A stretch of 64,000 nucleotides of DNA from Spirosoma aerolatum (GTDB lineage Bacteria; Bacteroidota; Bacteroidia; Cytophagales; Spirosomataceae): contig NZ_CP020104.1 of the NCBI RefSeq assembly GCF_002056795.1, forward strand, positions 186,001 through 250,000, given 5' to 3'. Below are positions 28,401 to 37,385 of the stretch, piece by piece. The position numbers were made by a program, and so were the translations under genes. How positions within the stretch are numbered: position 1 is the first letter of the stretch; each line of letters begins with the position of its first letter. The notes beneath the pieces were generated by a model. The model had not been told where the DNA came from. It saw nothing but the letters and a program-made list of their open reading frames with translations, and ran no database searches.

Positions 28401-28444
28401 CCGGTTAGCTGGCTGGCTAGATTTTTGAGAGGTTCGGCACTCAT
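25439..28444 (-). CDS. FAD-binding and Fe-S oxidase (D-2-hydroxyacid dehydrogenase, GlcD-GlcF fusion type)
   Basis: The 1,001-residue protein fuses an FAD-binding domain (PCMH type, about 15-225, with PRTAGTSLAGQ and GMVGNNSCGSNS), an FAD-linked oxidase C-terminal domain (about 250-530, with SGEHGDGRLRGEF), and a GlcF-like part with CLSCKGCKNECP (about 641-652) plus the CCG motif in GCCGMAGSFGYE. Related enzymes oxidise D-lactate, glycolate or D-2-hydroxyglutarate and pass electrons to quinone at the membrane face. Residues about 732-754 are encoded by a palindromic repeat copy (26183-26250) inserted in frame between domains. Substrate cannot be decided. Confidence 0.93.
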   Translation of the reverse strand: MSAEPLKNLASQLTGDLFDDFTHRTLYATDASAYREMPTAVAVPKTIEDLKALIAYARQNKIPLIPRTAGTSLAGQVVGNGIVVDVSKHFTKILEVNPEERWVRVQPGVVRDELNLFLKPYGLYFGPETSTANRAMIGGMVGNNSCGSNSVVYRATREHTLAVKALLADGSEVEFGPVSGWELTKQVSEASRKNGSATLLDKILLKTNTILSNPENKEEIRRNFPKKTIERRNTGYALDALLDMEPYTEGGEPFNLAKFIAGSEGTLCFLTEIKLNLVPLPPKESGLVCVHCHSIDESLRATLIALKYKPYAVELIDDIILERADSNPEQRKNSFFVQKTPTDHFPIILVVDLSRDTKAEVEAIAAAMIAEMQEAGMGYHYPLLFGEDTKKIWALRKAGLGLLGNLPGDEKAVAVIEDTAVDVRDLPDYIRDFNEIMHKHNMHSVYYAHAGSGELHLRPIINLKTAEGHRQYRQIAEDIATLVKKYDGSLSGEHGDGRLRGEFIPQMVGAHNYELMRQLKHTWDPEGIFNPGKIVETPPMDTFLRYEAGQQTPTFQTYFRYKDQTVLQHAEQCNGSGDCRKTQASGGTMCPSYMATRNEKDTTRARANILREMLTHSTKENRFDHKEIKDVYDLCLSCKGCKNECPSNVDVAKLKAEFLQHYYDSNGVPVRSWLIANFAKLSGIASLVPWAWNGVLGTPALRRVANRLVGFHPDRTMPLMANTTVKKWFSNRPEERGARSENSLRQPSSRPAPHADPSNRSLLLFCDEFTNFNDVEVGQKAIQLFERLGYQVIIPEHGESGRAALSKGMLKYAKTLAEKNIRLLKDVVTSETPLVGLEPSAILTFRDEYPELVDESLVEDAKKLAANTLTFEEFIAREVDAGRIRADQFTDETRVIKLHGHCQQKAVSSLVPGKKALSLPKNYSVQLIPSGCCGMAGSFGYEAEHYDVSMKVGELVLFPTVRQQPEEVIIAAPGTSCRHQIKDGTSRKAKHPAEILLEALR
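26183..26250. repeat. Palindromic repeat copy inside the FAD/Fe-S oxidase gene
   Basis: The arms around the centre are imperfectly complementary (GTGAGGAGC-type left, TCCTCGC/CGTTCCTC right). Its centre GACGCAAGCT (26209-26218) plus a following TTTTC matches the centre of the intergenic palindrome at 37300-37366, and the flanking GAGGAGC/ACTCCTCGC sequences agree as well. It therefore appears to be a degenerate copy of that family lying in frame. Confidence 0.65.
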
Positions 28445-28924
28445 AAACGCGTAAAAACTACTTAGAGGAATCAGGCACTAAAAAACTTAGGCAAAATTAA
28501 CTGTAAATAATGCATAATCGGGCCATCGCTTTTAAAAAATATCGACCAGGTATTTGCCGGAAAAAGTAAAATATAACTTCGAATATTCCTTTGCTAACGT
28601 GCTGATTTATAGAAAGTAACTTTAAGTCGACAAGCGCTTTGATGCAGGGAAAGTATAACATGTAATCCTGTGTTTAAGGAATTTTATGATACAATATTGA
28701 CGGCAATCTCCTAAATTTTAACCGGCTACAATTTGTATTTTATGCTTAACCTTATGTAATTCGCCAAATGGTTCAGGTTTAATTCTAAAAAATCCTGCCA
28801 GGTTTCTAAATTTTGCAGAATAAGTATATTTATCTTGTAAATTCGTTACCTTAAGGTAGGCGACATTGTAGAATCTTAACTAAAACCTAATAAATTACCT
28901 ATCTCTAAATTTTACTGTAAACCT
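28445..28924. other. 480-bp intergenic region between divergent genes
   Basis: AT-rich region between the FAD/Fe-S gene (minus) and susC-like gene (plus). Near its left end there is a -7-like TAATTTTG on the minus strand. No open frame or strong hairpin was found in the remainder; it probably holds the SusC promoter and regulator sites, but I could not place a convincing -7 box for it. Confidence 0.5.
28492..28499 (-). promoter_or_regulatory. Candidate -7 box of the FAD/Fe-S oxidase gene
   Basis: Read on the minus strand, TAATTTTG matches TAnnTTTG exactly and lies about 50 bases before the ATG at 28444. No clear -33 TTTG is seen at the right distance. Confidence 0.35.
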
Positions 28925-31900
28925 ATGATGGACAAATCCTACAAAATTAACCGCTTCGGTGAGTACGTAGGTCAGGTTGGGAAACCCCAACCCCAGTTAG
29001 TCAGACAGAATTCCCTGTTGGGGTTTTTGTCGGTGCTGGTAATGCTGCTGCTGTTGGGTAACTCAGCAGCCTGGGCGCAAGGGCGCACCGTAACGGGAAG
29101 AGTTACAGATCCTTCAGGCAGTGGCTTGCCTGGAGTAAGTGTGCAAATTAAAGGCACACAACGTGGTACGAATACGGACGCCGATGGGAAGTATTCGCTG
29201 GCGAACGTGCCTGATAATGCTACGCTCGTGATGAGCTTTATTGGCTATACTAGCCAGGAAGTAGCTGTTGGTGCCCGCTCGACGGTAGACATCAAATTGT
29301 CGGACGACACAAAAGCACTTGAAGAAGTTGTGGTTGTAGGGTATGGTACCGCCAAGCGGAAAGATTTGACGGGTTCTGTTACGCAGGTCACTTCCAAAGA
29401 TTTCAATGCCGGTGTAAACCCCAACCCACTACAGGCTATTCAGGGTAAAGTAGCGGGTTTGGTTATTACATCGCCCTCTGGCGATCCGACCCAGTCACCA
29501 ACGGTTCGTTTGCGTGGTTATACTTCATTGGCTGGTGGTTCCGACCCACTGTATGTAGTGGATGGTATGATTGGGGTTCCCATCACTACCATTTCTCCTG
29601 CCGATATCGAGTCGATGGATGTATTAAAAGATGCCTCTGCTGCTGCTATTTATGGTTCGCGGGCGGCTAACGGCGTCATCCTCATCACCACCAAGCGTGG
29701 GAAGTCGGGTAAAACAACGGTTACGTTCAATAACTATGTAGGTGTATCTACGATTTCGAAAACGTATGACATGCTGGATGCTCAAGGCTATCGGGATGCC
29801 GTTACGCAGATCAAAGGCGCGGCCTCATTAAATGATAAGCAGCGTTTTCCAGATGGAAATTACAATACGAACTGGACGAAGGAAGTTACACAGAATGCAT
29901 TCATTAACAACCACGATCTCGCTATTGCGGGTGGTTCGCCAGCCTTCAGCTATCGGGGTTCGCTCAGCTATATCAATCAGAACGGGATCATCAGAAAAAC
30001 GGGGCTGGATCGCCTAACCGGCCGTATCAATCTCGATCAGAAATCGTTTGACAACCGACTGAACGTCCAGTACAATCTGTCCTATACTGAAACGAACAAG
30101 AATTATGATAATGGCTTCTTTGGCCGTGCCCTAACTTTCCTGCCAACATTGCCGGTTCGCAACCCAGATGGATCTTATTATGAAGTAGGGGGTAGTTTTG
30201 ACCTCTTCAACCCGGTTGCCATGATGGAGAACGTTGTCAACAACGGCGTTCAGCGGTATTTGCAGGGCGGTATGAATTTGCGCTACGAGGTACTGGATGG
30301 ATTAACATTGGGCGTTAGTGGCCAGATCCAGCGGGATAACACCGTCGGTAACTTCTACACAAATCCAGCCATCAAAGCATTTGCCGCTAACAATGGTCGT
30401 GCAGGCCGGTCTTACACCGAGTCAAACACGAAATTGTTGGAACTCACGGCTAACTACACCAAAGGATTTGGCAGTCAGAATAGCAACTACTCGTTATTGG
30501 CAGGTTATTCATACCAGAATTTTGATAACGATGGCTTTCAGGCAGCCAACTCGGGTTTCGTAACGAGCGATATCACGTATAATAACCTGGGCTTAGGCTC
30601 TGGTACGCTGGTTAGTCCTGCTAACAACTATGCTACCTCATACCATAATAACTCGAAATTGATTTCCTTCTTTGGTCGGGCCACGCTGAATATGAATGAC
30701 CGGTACAACCTTACGGCAACTCTTCGTCGGGACGGCAGTTCTAAATTCGGTGCGAACAACAAATGGGGTATGTTTCCTTCGGTGGGTTTAGGCTGGACCA
30801 TTACCAACGAGTCGTTCTTCCCAAAGAGCAACACACTTAACTTCCTGAAACTTCGTGCTGGTTGGGGACAAACAGGTAACTCAGAAGGGGTTGCTGCCTA
30901 TAATTCGATCCAGTTGTATGGTCAGAAAGGTACTTACTATGATGGGAAATTGGGTGATTTTCTGCCAGGCTATGGTATCACACAGAACGCTAACCCAAAC
31001 CTGAAATGGGAAGTACTGACGACAGCAAATGTTGGTTTGGATTTTCAACTAATCGGTGGCCGTTTTTCGGGTACAGTAGAATATTACAATAAGTTAACCA
31101 AAGACATGTTGTACCTCTATTCTGTACCTGCTGATGGTATTACGTATTTTACCAACCAAATTCTGGCCAATGTAGGCTCGATGCGGAACAGTGGGTTTGA
31201 ATTATCGTTTGGGGGCGATATAATCCAGAAAGGTGATTTCTCCTGGAATGCACGGGTTGTAGGTGCCTATAACAAAAACACAGTTGTTTCGCTGTCAAAT
31301 GATCAGTTTAGTACTGGGCTGGTGCGGTTTAACCCCTTTAATGGTCGGGGCCTGTCCGATGTGTTTGCTTCTTATTTGGCACCTGGTCAGCCATTGGGTG
31401 AGTTCAATAACGTACCTACGTTTACAGGGAGCTACTCAGCAGATGGTCAGCCATTATTGAAACCGGCAACTGGCGATACACCAGTGGTGGATTATAAAAA
31501 TTCAGATGCGGCTGCAGCTGTCAATGCTGGAAGTCCATTAATGCAGGGTAATCCACAGCCCTTCCTGAATGCGTCGTATATTAACACATTCCGCTACAAA
31601 GGGTTCGATGTGTATTTCCAATTGCGCGGAACGTTTGGTAACACCATCCTGAATGCTATCCGGTCGAACCTGTTAATTCCAGGGTCAATTCTGGAAACCA
31701 ATATGCTGAAAGGTGTAACGGATCTGCCTAAAAACTACGGTGTAAACGTACTGTCGACCAACTGGCTGGAAAGCGGTTCATTTGTTCGGTTCGATAACTG
31801 GCAGGTTGGCTACAACATTCCGTTGCCTACCAGCAAGTACATTTCAAACGCCCGCATTTATGTTGGTGGTAATAACCTGTTTGTTATTACCAAATACAAA

Positions 31901-32047
31901 GGTGTCGACCCTGAACTACAGGTAAAGGCTGATTTACAAGCGGGATCACAAGCACCTAATACGATTGGTGTAGATGGAGGTGGATATGGTAATACCGTTT
32001 ATCCTAAAACCCGTTCGTTCCAGTTGGGCCTTAATCTGACCTTCTAA
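28925..32047 (+). CDS. SusC/RagA-type TonB-linked outer-membrane protein
   Basis: The 1,040-residue protein is a SusC-type transporter that imports oligosaccharides bound by its SusD partner. It has an unusually long N-terminal extension (about 33 residues) before the hydrophobic export segment, which ends near AWAQ, then a CarboxypepD_reg-like domain starting RTVTGRVTDPSG, the SusC signature VVVVGYGTAKRKDLTGSV (near residue 137), the plug with LYVVDGM and SAAAIYGSRAANGVILI, and a long barrel ending QLGLNLTF. It is the first gene of the locus 28.9-45.1 kb. A hairpin (32064-32095) lies between it and the SusD gene, which may lower expression of the downstream gene. Confidence 0.97.
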   Translation: MMDKSYKINRFGEYVGQVGKPQPQLVRQNSLLGFLSVLVMLLLLGNSAAWAQGRTVTGRVTDPSGSGLPGVSVQIKGTQRGTNTDADGKYSLANVPDNATLVMSFIGYTSQEVAVGARSTVDIKLSDDTKALEEVVVVGYGTAKRKDLTGSVTQVTSKDFNAGVNPNPLQAIQGKVAGLVITSPSGDPTQSPTVRLRGYTSLAGGSDPLYVVDGMIGVPITTISPADIESMDVLKDASAAAIYGSRAANGVILITTKRGKSGKTTVTFNNYVGVSTISKTYDMLDAQGYRDAVTQIKGAASLNDKQRFPDGNYNTNWTKEVTQNAFINNHDLAIAGGSPAFSYRGSLSYINQNGIIRKTGLDRLTGRINLDQKSFDNRLNVQYNLSYTETNKNYDNGFFGRALTFLPTLPVRNPDGSYYEVGGSFDLFNPVAMMENVVNNGVQRYLQGGMNLRYEVLDGLTLGVSGQIQRDNTVGNFYTNPAIKAFAANNGRAGRSYTESNTKLLELTANYTKGFGSQNSNYSLLAGYSYQNFDNDGFQAANSGFVTSDITYNNLGLGSGTLVSPANNYATSYHNNSKLISFFGRATLNMNDRYNLTATLRRDGSSKFGANNKWGMFPSVGLGWTITNESFFPKSNTLNFLKLRAGWGQTGNSEGVAAYNSIQLYGQKGTYYDGKLGDFLPGYGITQNANPNLKWEVLTTANVGLDFQLIGGRFSGTVEYYNKLTKDMLYLYSVPADGITYFTNQILANVGSMRNSGFELSFGGDIIQKGDFSWNARVVGAYNKNTVVSLSNDQFSTGLVRFNPFNGRGLSDVFASYLAPGQPLGEFNNVPTFTGSYSADGQPLLKPATGDTPVVDYKNSDAAAAVNAGSPLMQGNPQPFLNASYINTFRYKGFDVYFQLRGTFGNTILNAIRSNLLIPGSILETNMLKGVTDLPKNYGVNVLSTNWLESGSFVRFDNWQVGYNIPLPTSKYISNARIYVGGNNLFVITKYKGVDPELQVKADLQAGSQAPNTIGVDGGGYGNTVYPKTRSFQLGLNLTF

Positions 32048-32063
32048 ATTGCTTTTGGTTCAC

Positions 32064-32095
32064 AAATCGACTATTCGTCAAAGAATAGTCGATTT
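32064..32095 (+). promoter_or_regulatory. Stem-loop between the SusC and SusD genes
   Basis: A perfect 13-bp stem (32064-32076 with 32083-32095) and 6-base loop sits 17 bases after the SusC stop. A T-rich stretch begins a few bases after it. It could act as a partial terminator or mRNA stability element that sets the ratio of the two proteins. Confidence 0.55.
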
Positions 32096-32174
32096 GGTAA
32101 ATTTTTTAGTTGACAAATCGTTAGAATCACATCCTGTGACTAACACTGTAACTAGTTAATTATCAAAAACTTCG

Positions 32175-33650
32175 ATGAAACAAATAACTATAAAAGTGCT
32201 TTTGGGCTGCTCGGCATTGATGCTGGTAGGACAATCCTGCACAGACCTTAGTGAGACTACCTATGATGTTATCCCAACCAGTGGAAGCTTTGGAAGCACG
32301 GCCGCTCAACAGGCCGCGCTTATTGGGCCACTCTATAATGGTCTGGGTGACTATTATGGGAACATGTCGAACCTGAACACGACCACAGACGAGCAGATTG
32401 TTCCAACCCGGGGTGGCGACTGGAAAGACGGTGACAACTGGAAACGGTTATATCAACACACCTGGGATCCTGTTACAGATAACGGCCAGTTCAATGGACC
32501 CTGGTCCTGGTGTTATAACAACATCACGTCTATCAACCAACAGTTGGGGACAATTACGGATGCTAATACCAAGGCTGAGTTACGGGCTTTGCGGGCGTTC
32601 TTCCACTATCAGGCGATGGATTTGTTTGGGAATGTAATTATCTCTGATGCTGTTACATCGGCTTCACCGAAGCAAAGTACACGGGCTGAAGTGTTCGCCT
32701 GGGTTGAGAAAGAGTTACTGGCTGTATATCCAACCCTGAGCGATGAGCCTCGTGGTTCGTATTATGGCCGTATGAACAAATGGGTAGCCGATATGATTCT
32801 GGCTAAACTGTATCTGAACGCGCAAGTGTATACAGGTACAGCTCGCTGGGCCGACGCGATTACCCGTTGCGATAACATCATCAAATCAGGTAAATTCCAG
32901 ATTGCTGGTGATTACTTCAGCAACTTCGTGACCCAGAATCAAAACTCTACGGAAACCATTCTGGCAACTCCCTTTGACAAATCGAAGCGGACTGGATTTA
33001 ACGTGCAAATGAAGACCCTTCACTACCTGAATCAGTTGACCTATAACCTGGGAACAGCTCCCTGGAATGGTTGGGCAACGGTAACGGAGTTTTATAATTC
33101 ATTTGATGATAAAGACATCCGGAAAAAGCAATGGATTGTTGGTCAGCAGTATGATGCCGCTGGTAAGCCACTAATGGATGATGCACTACCCATGGTATTC
33201 CGTCCGGAAGTTGAATCATTTGTGTTCGATGCAGGCGCAAATGGTCGTCTGGCAGGTGCTCGTAGCCAGAAATACCAGATTCAGGCAAATAATACGTTCA
33301 CCGATCAGGATAATGACTTTGTTATCTACCGTCTGGCTGACGTGTATATGATGCGTGGTGAAGCGAAATTCCGGTTAGGTCAAACGGCCGACGCGCTTGC
33401 CGATTTCAACATCATCCGTGCTCGGGCCGGCATGCCTAACTACACGACGTTGACCCTCGACGAAATTCTGGCTGAACGTGGCCGTGAATTGGCGTGGGAG
33501 CAACACCGTCGCCAGGACCTGATTCGTTTCGGTCAGTTTACGAAGGCATGGCGCTTTAAACCTGCGTCGCAGGATTACCGTCAATTGTTCCCGATTCCAA
33601 AAGATCAGTTGTCGCTGAACCCGAATCTGAAGCAAAATCCAGGGTATTAA
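32175..33650 (+). CDS. SusD/RagB-family nutrient-binding lipoprotein
   Basis: The 491-residue protein has a lipoprotein signal with Cys22 in LMLVGQSCTDL, then the SusD fold: the N-terminal TPR-like helices (RALRAFFHYQAMDLFGNV about residue 137-154) and the C-terminal signature YRLADVYMMRGEAKFRLG with ILAERGRELAWEQHRRQDLIRFG. SusD proteins sit on the cell surface as a lid over SusC and bind the glycan. It is 127 bases downstream of the SusC gene and ends in a terminator. The substrate is unknown; the GH65 enzyme further on hints at an alpha-glucoside (inference). Confidence 0.97.
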   Translation: MKQITIKVLLGCSALMLVGQSCTDLSETTYDVIPTSGSFGSTAAQQAALIGPLYNGLGDYYGNMSNLNTTTDEQIVPTRGGDWKDGDNWKRLYQHTWDPVTDNGQFNGPWSWCYNNITSINQQLGTITDANTKAELRALRAFFHYQAMDLFGNVIISDAVTSASPKQSTRAEVFAWVEKELLAVYPTLSDEPRGSYYGRMNKWVADMILAKLYLNAQVYTGTARWADAITRCDNIIKSGKFQIAGDYFSNFVTQNQNSTETILATPFDKSKRTGFNVQMKTLHYLNQLTYNLGTAPWNGWATVTEFYNSFDDKDIRKKQWIVGQQYDAAGKPLMDDALPMVFRPEVESFVFDAGANGRLAGARSQKYQIQANNTFTDQDNDFVIYRLADVYMMRGEAKFRLGQTADALADFNIIRARAGMPNYTTLTLDEILAERGRELAWEQHRRQDLIRFGQFTKAWRFKPASQDYRQLFPIPKDQLSLNPNLKQNPGY

Positions 33651-33669
33651 TCACTAGTTTGATTGAAAC

Positions 33670-33706
33670 AAAAAAGCAAGCTTTCTGGGCTTGCTTTTTT
33701 GTTTTT
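33670..33706 (+). terminator. Intrinsic terminator after the SusD gene
   Basis: A 12-bp stem (33670-33681 with 33689-33700) with 7-base loop, arms ending in A6/T6, followed by more T. It is 19 bases past the SusD stop. Confidence 0.85.
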
Positions 33707-33766
33707 ATTGACTGATTAAAAGCCTTTTAATTGGGCTTCTATGCTTAATCTACGCACATAATTCGT

Positions 33767-33774
33767 TACATTTG
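33767..33774 (+). promoter_or_regulatory. Candidate -7 box before the first VCBS gene
   Basis: TACATTTG matches TAnnTTTG exactly, 40-50 bases before the likely start codon. No good -33 box was seen. With the terminator upstream it suggests the VCBS genes have their own promoter. Confidence 0.4.
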
Positions 33775-33814
33775 CAGTCCATTTTTAGAGAAGGTTTACC
33801 GTTGTTCATACTTC

Positions 33815-36800
33815 TTGTTTTTGGTAAAAATACGTTCTTTAAATTCCGTGCTTGTGCTAAGTCGCATTAGTCTATTCATCATGGTAGCTGGTCTGTTTGC
33901 CAGTTGCCGTTCAGGTCAGCAAACACCCTCAGATCCGCTCTTTCAAAAGTTGACCGCCGACCAAACGCAGGTCAACTTTGCCAATACAGTTACGGACGAC
34001 AAGGATTTTAACATCTTCAATTACCGCAATTTCTACAATGGCGGGGGCGTGGCGATTGGCGATATAAATAACGATGGCTTTTCAGACGTGTTCCTGATTG
34101 CGAACATGGGTGATAATAAACTGTACCTCAATAAAGGTAACAAGAGCACAGGGGGAATTCAATTTGAGGATGTAACGGCCAAGGCGGGTGTAGCCGGAAA
34201 AAGAGCCTGGAGTACAGGAGCTACCTTTGCCGATGTCAATGGCGACGGCCGCCTGGATCTATACGTATGCAATGCGGGTATCCGCGATGGTGACGACCGG
34301 GCCAACGAACTCTTTATCAACAATGGGAATGATGCGAATGGCGTTCCTACGTTTACGGAGCAAGCCGTTCAGTACGGGTTAGCTGATAAAGGTTTTTCGA
34401 CACACGCGGCCTTTTTCGACTACGATCGCGATGGCGATCTGGATATGTACCTGCTCAACAACAGCTTTATGCCCGTAGGGAAGCTGGCGTATGCAAACCT
34501 GCGGGCACAGCGCGATTCGTTGGGCGGGCACAAGCTATTCAGGAATATGATGGTGGAGCAGGGAGCGCGGAGCACGGAACATGATGTTAACACCTTGCAT
34601 ACTGCCCCCAACTTTATCGATGTTTCCGAGAAGGCGGGTATTTATGGTAGCTTGATTGGTTTTGGGCTGGGAATTACCATTGGTGACGTAAACGATGATA
34701 ACTGGCTGGACATTTATATATCCAACGACTTTTACGAGCGCGATTACCTCTATATCAATAACCACGACGGCACATTTCGGGAGTCGATTAAGGAAACCAT
34801 GCCCCATACGAGCCTGTCCTCAATGGGAGCCGATATTGCCGATGTAAATAACGATGGCAGGCTGGATATTTTCATTACGGATATGCTGCCGGGTAATGAT
34901 CGTCGGCTTAAGAAAACATCGACGTTCGAAGGGCATGATCTGGAACAGATAAAAGTAGGCCGTGATTTCCATTATCAGTTCATGCAAAACATGCTACATC
35001 TGAATCAGGGAAACCAATCTGCCAACAACGGTCTGCCTACGTTCAGTGAAGTGGCCCGGTTTGCGGGCGTTCATGCCACCGACTGGAGCTGGGGCGCTCT
35101 GATTTTCGACATGGACAATGATGGCCTGAAAGATGTGTTTGTCGCTAATGGAATAGCCAAAGACGTAACCGATCAGGATTTCGTCAACTTCCTGGCCGAC
35201 CGCGAAAATATGGCGCAGATTGCCCGGCAACGTGCCTTCAATTTCAAAGATTTTCTGGACAAGGCACCCTCCGAAGCTGTTCCAAACTATGCGTTCCATA
35301 ACGACGGTAATCTGCACTTCACTAATAAAGCCTTCGATTGGGGACTTTCGGAGCCTGATTTTTCGAACGGGGCTGCCTATGGTGATTTGGATAATGACGG
35401 AGATCTGGATCTGATTGTCAATAATGTGAATGCGCCCGTTGCCATCTACCAGAACCTGTCCATTGAAAAACATAAAACCAACTACCTGAAGGTAAAACTG
35501 GAAGGTATAGGATTTAATCGAAATGCCATTGGGACAAGAGTTTATGCGTATCAGGGTGGACAGGAGCAATTGCTGCAACAGATGCCCAACCGGGGCTTTG
35601 AGTCGTCGGTCGATTTGAATATGCTATTTGGATTCGGGAATAAGGACAAGATTGACTCAGTGAAAGTGATTTGGCCAGATGACCGAATGCAGGTTATTCG
35701 CCAGCCAAAGGTTAATCAGTTACTTACCCTTCGTCAGCAGGAGGCTTCTCAAACCTGGAAACCCTCACCGATTACGCCAAATCCTGTTTTCCGAGATAAT
35801 ACAGCCGCTTCAGGCCTGAATTTCGTGCATACTGAAAGCAATTTTGTTGATTATAACCGCGATGCGCTTTTAAAGCAACAGCAGTCGACTCAGGGGCCAG
35901 CTTTAGCCACTGGCGATGTGAACGGTGATGGCCTCGATGATGTTTTTTTGGGCGGGGCTAGTGGACACTCAGCACAATTGTTTCTGCAACAGCCTATTGG
36001 TAAGTTCGTTGATAAAACTCCGGCGGTGATGCGTCAGGATACAACGTATGAGGCTGTCGATGCTGTTTTGTTCGATGCCGATGGAGATAAGGATCTGGAT
36101 TTATACGTAGTGTCGGGCAGTAATGAATTTGACAACGAAGCCGAAGAGTTAGTAGATCGCTTGTATCTAAATGATGGAAAAGGTGGGTTTACACGCTCCG
36201 AATCAGGATTGCCAAATCTGAAAGCCAGTGGTTCCTGCGTAGCCGCAGCCGATTTTGATCAGGATGGTGATATCGATTTGTTTGTCGGCTCCCGGCTAAT
36301 TCCGGGCCAGTATGGACGTGATCCGGCCAGCTATCTACTCACAAACGATGGGACCGGAAATTTCAAAAATTATACAAAACGGTTTTTGCCCGATGCCGAG
36401 CGGTTAGGTATGGTAACCTCGGCTACCTGGGCCGATCTAAATGGCGATAAATATCCCGAGCTGATCGTTGTGGGCGATTGGGAACCGGTTCGGGTTTTTG
36501 AAAACAAACGGGGGAAACTTGCTCAAAATCAGGAGATGGCAATCAAAAATGAGCAGGGAGAGCCGATAAAAACGAATGGATGGTGGAATTGCGTCACCGC
36601 TGGCGATGCCGATGGCGATGGCGACCTGGATCTGGTTGTGGGCAATTTGGGTTTAAACTCCCGCATTAAAGCGACACAAACGACCCCGGCAGAAATTTAC
36701 GTCGGTGATTTCGACCACAACGGAACGCTGGAGCAAATCATCAACTGCGCCGACGAAACCGGCGAGCTATACCCAATGGTGCTTAAGGGCGATTTGCAGA

Positions 36801-37291
36801 AAGAAATGCCTACCATCAAAAAGAAATTTGTGAAGTTTGGCGATTACGCAGGCAAAAAGATAACTGAGATTCTGGATGAAGACCAGTTAAAACAGGCTCT
36901 CGTCAAGCAGGCATTTACGGCCCAAACGATGTTGTTGATCAATGATGGAAAAGGTAAACTTATGGCCCAGGTTTTACCAAACGAAGCGCAGTTTTCGCCT
37001 GTGTGTGGTGTGGTCTTTGCAGACTATGACCATGATGGCCGAACCGATTTAGTGCTAACGGGCAATTTTCTGGACGTACTCCCTGAAATCGGCCGCTATG
37101 ATGCCAACTTTGGTGTGGTATTAAAAAATAAAGGTAAAGCCGCCAACGGGACAATCAGCTACGATTTTATTAATCCGGCCCAATCAGGATTTTTTGTGCG
37201 TGGGCAGGTCCGGCATATGGCCCGACTGACGCAAGGCCAACTCATCCTGGCTAAAAATAACGACCGGGCACAAATATTTTTAATGAAGTAA
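33815..37291 (+). CDS. ASPIC/UnbV VCBS-repeat lipoprotein (CRTAC1-like), copy 1
   Basis: The 1,158-residue protein is built from FG-GAP/VCBS beta-propeller repeats (many D-x-N/D-x-D-G-x-x-D loops such as DINNDGFSDVF and DVNGDGRLDLY) with an ASPIC/UnbV domain at about 555-650 (EGIGFNRNAIGTRV to KVNQLLTL). A lipoprotein signal with Cys31 in GLFASCRSG places it at the cell surface. The start is TTG 33815 or TTG 33821; the first ATG (33881) would leave no usable signal. Such proteins are common beside SusC/SusD in Bacteroidota and probably bind calcium and a ligand, function unproven. Its neighbour at 37386 is a paralogue. Confidence 0.92.
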   Translation: MFLVKIRSLNSVLVLSRISLFIMVAGLFASCRSGQQTPSDPLFQKLTADQTQVNFANTVTDDKDFNIFNYRNFYNGGGVAIGDINNDGFSDVFLIANMGDNKLYLNKGNKSTGGIQFEDVTAKAGVAGKRAWSTGATFADVNGDGRLDLYVCNAGIRDGDDRANELFINNGNDANGVPTFTEQAVQYGLADKGFSTHAAFFDYDRDGDLDMYLLNNSFMPVGKLAYANLRAQRDSLGGHKLFRNMMVEQGARSTEHDVNTLHTAPNFIDVSEKAGIYGSLIGFGLGITIGDVNDDNWLDIYISNDFYERDYLYINNHDGTFRESIKETMPHTSLSSMGADIADVNNDGRLDIFITDMLPGNDRRLKKTSTFEGHDLEQIKVGRDFHYQFMQNMLHLNQGNQSANNGLPTFSEVARFAGVHATDWSWGALIFDMDNDGLKDVFVANGIAKDVTDQDFVNFLADRENMAQIARQRAFNFKDFLDKAPSEAVPNYAFHNDGNLHFTNKAFDWGLSEPDFSNGAAYGDLDNDGDLDLIVNNVNAPVAIYQNLSIEKHKTNYLKVKLEGIGFNRNAIGTRVYAYQGGQEQLLQQMPNRGFESSVDLNMLFGFGNKDKIDSVKVIWPDDRMQVIRQPKVNQLLTLRQQEASQTWKPSPITPNPVFRDNTAASGLNFVHTESNFVDYNRDALLKQQQSTQGPALATGDVNGDGLDDVFLGGASGHSAQLFLQQPIGKFVDKTPAVMRQDTTYEAVDAVLFDADGDKDLDLYVVSGSNEFDNEAEELVDRLYLNDGKGGFTRSESGLPNLKASGSCVAAADFDQDGDIDLFVGSRLIPGQYGRDPASYLLTNDGTGNFKNYTKRFLPDAERLGMVTSATWADLNGDKYPELIVVGDWEPVRVFENKRGKLAQNQEMAIKNEQGEPIKTNGWWNCVTAGDADGDGDLDLVVGNLGLNSRIKATQTTPAEIYVGDFDHNGTLEQIINCADETGELYPMVLKGDLQKEMPTIKKKFVKFGDYAGKKITEILDEDQLKQALVKQAFTAQTMLLINDGKGKLMAQVLPNEAQFSPVCGVVFADYDHDGRTDLVLTGNFLDVLPEIGRYDANFGVVLKNKGKAANGTISYDFINPAQSGFFVRGQVRHMARLTQGQLILAKNNDRAQIFLMK

Positions 37292-37299
37292 TTAGAAGT

Positions 37300-37366
37300 G
37301 AGGAGCGAGGAGTGAGCATGCGGACGCAAGCTTTTTTCGCGTCCGCATGCTCACTCCTCGCTCCTC
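37300..37366. repeat. 28-bp perfect inverted repeat between the VCBS genes
   Basis: Arms 37300-37327 and 37339-37366 are exact reverse complements, with an 11-base AT-rich loop that includes six T. The right arm is extended by repeats of CTCCTCG. An ATG at 37347 in the right arm makes a false long start for the second VCBS gene. A degenerate copy lies in the FAD/Fe-S oxidase gene. Confidence 0.85.
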
Positions 37367-37385
37367 GCTCCTCGCTCCTAACAAG

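Noticed and set aside
34994..35578. 194-residue minus-strand frame inside the first VCBS gene
   Set aside because: Shadow frame produced by the repeated Asp-rich coding pattern.
37347..37385. ATG 37347 as start of the second VCBS gene
   Set aside because: It is inside the intergenic palindrome; ATG 37386 gives a proper lipoprotein signal.
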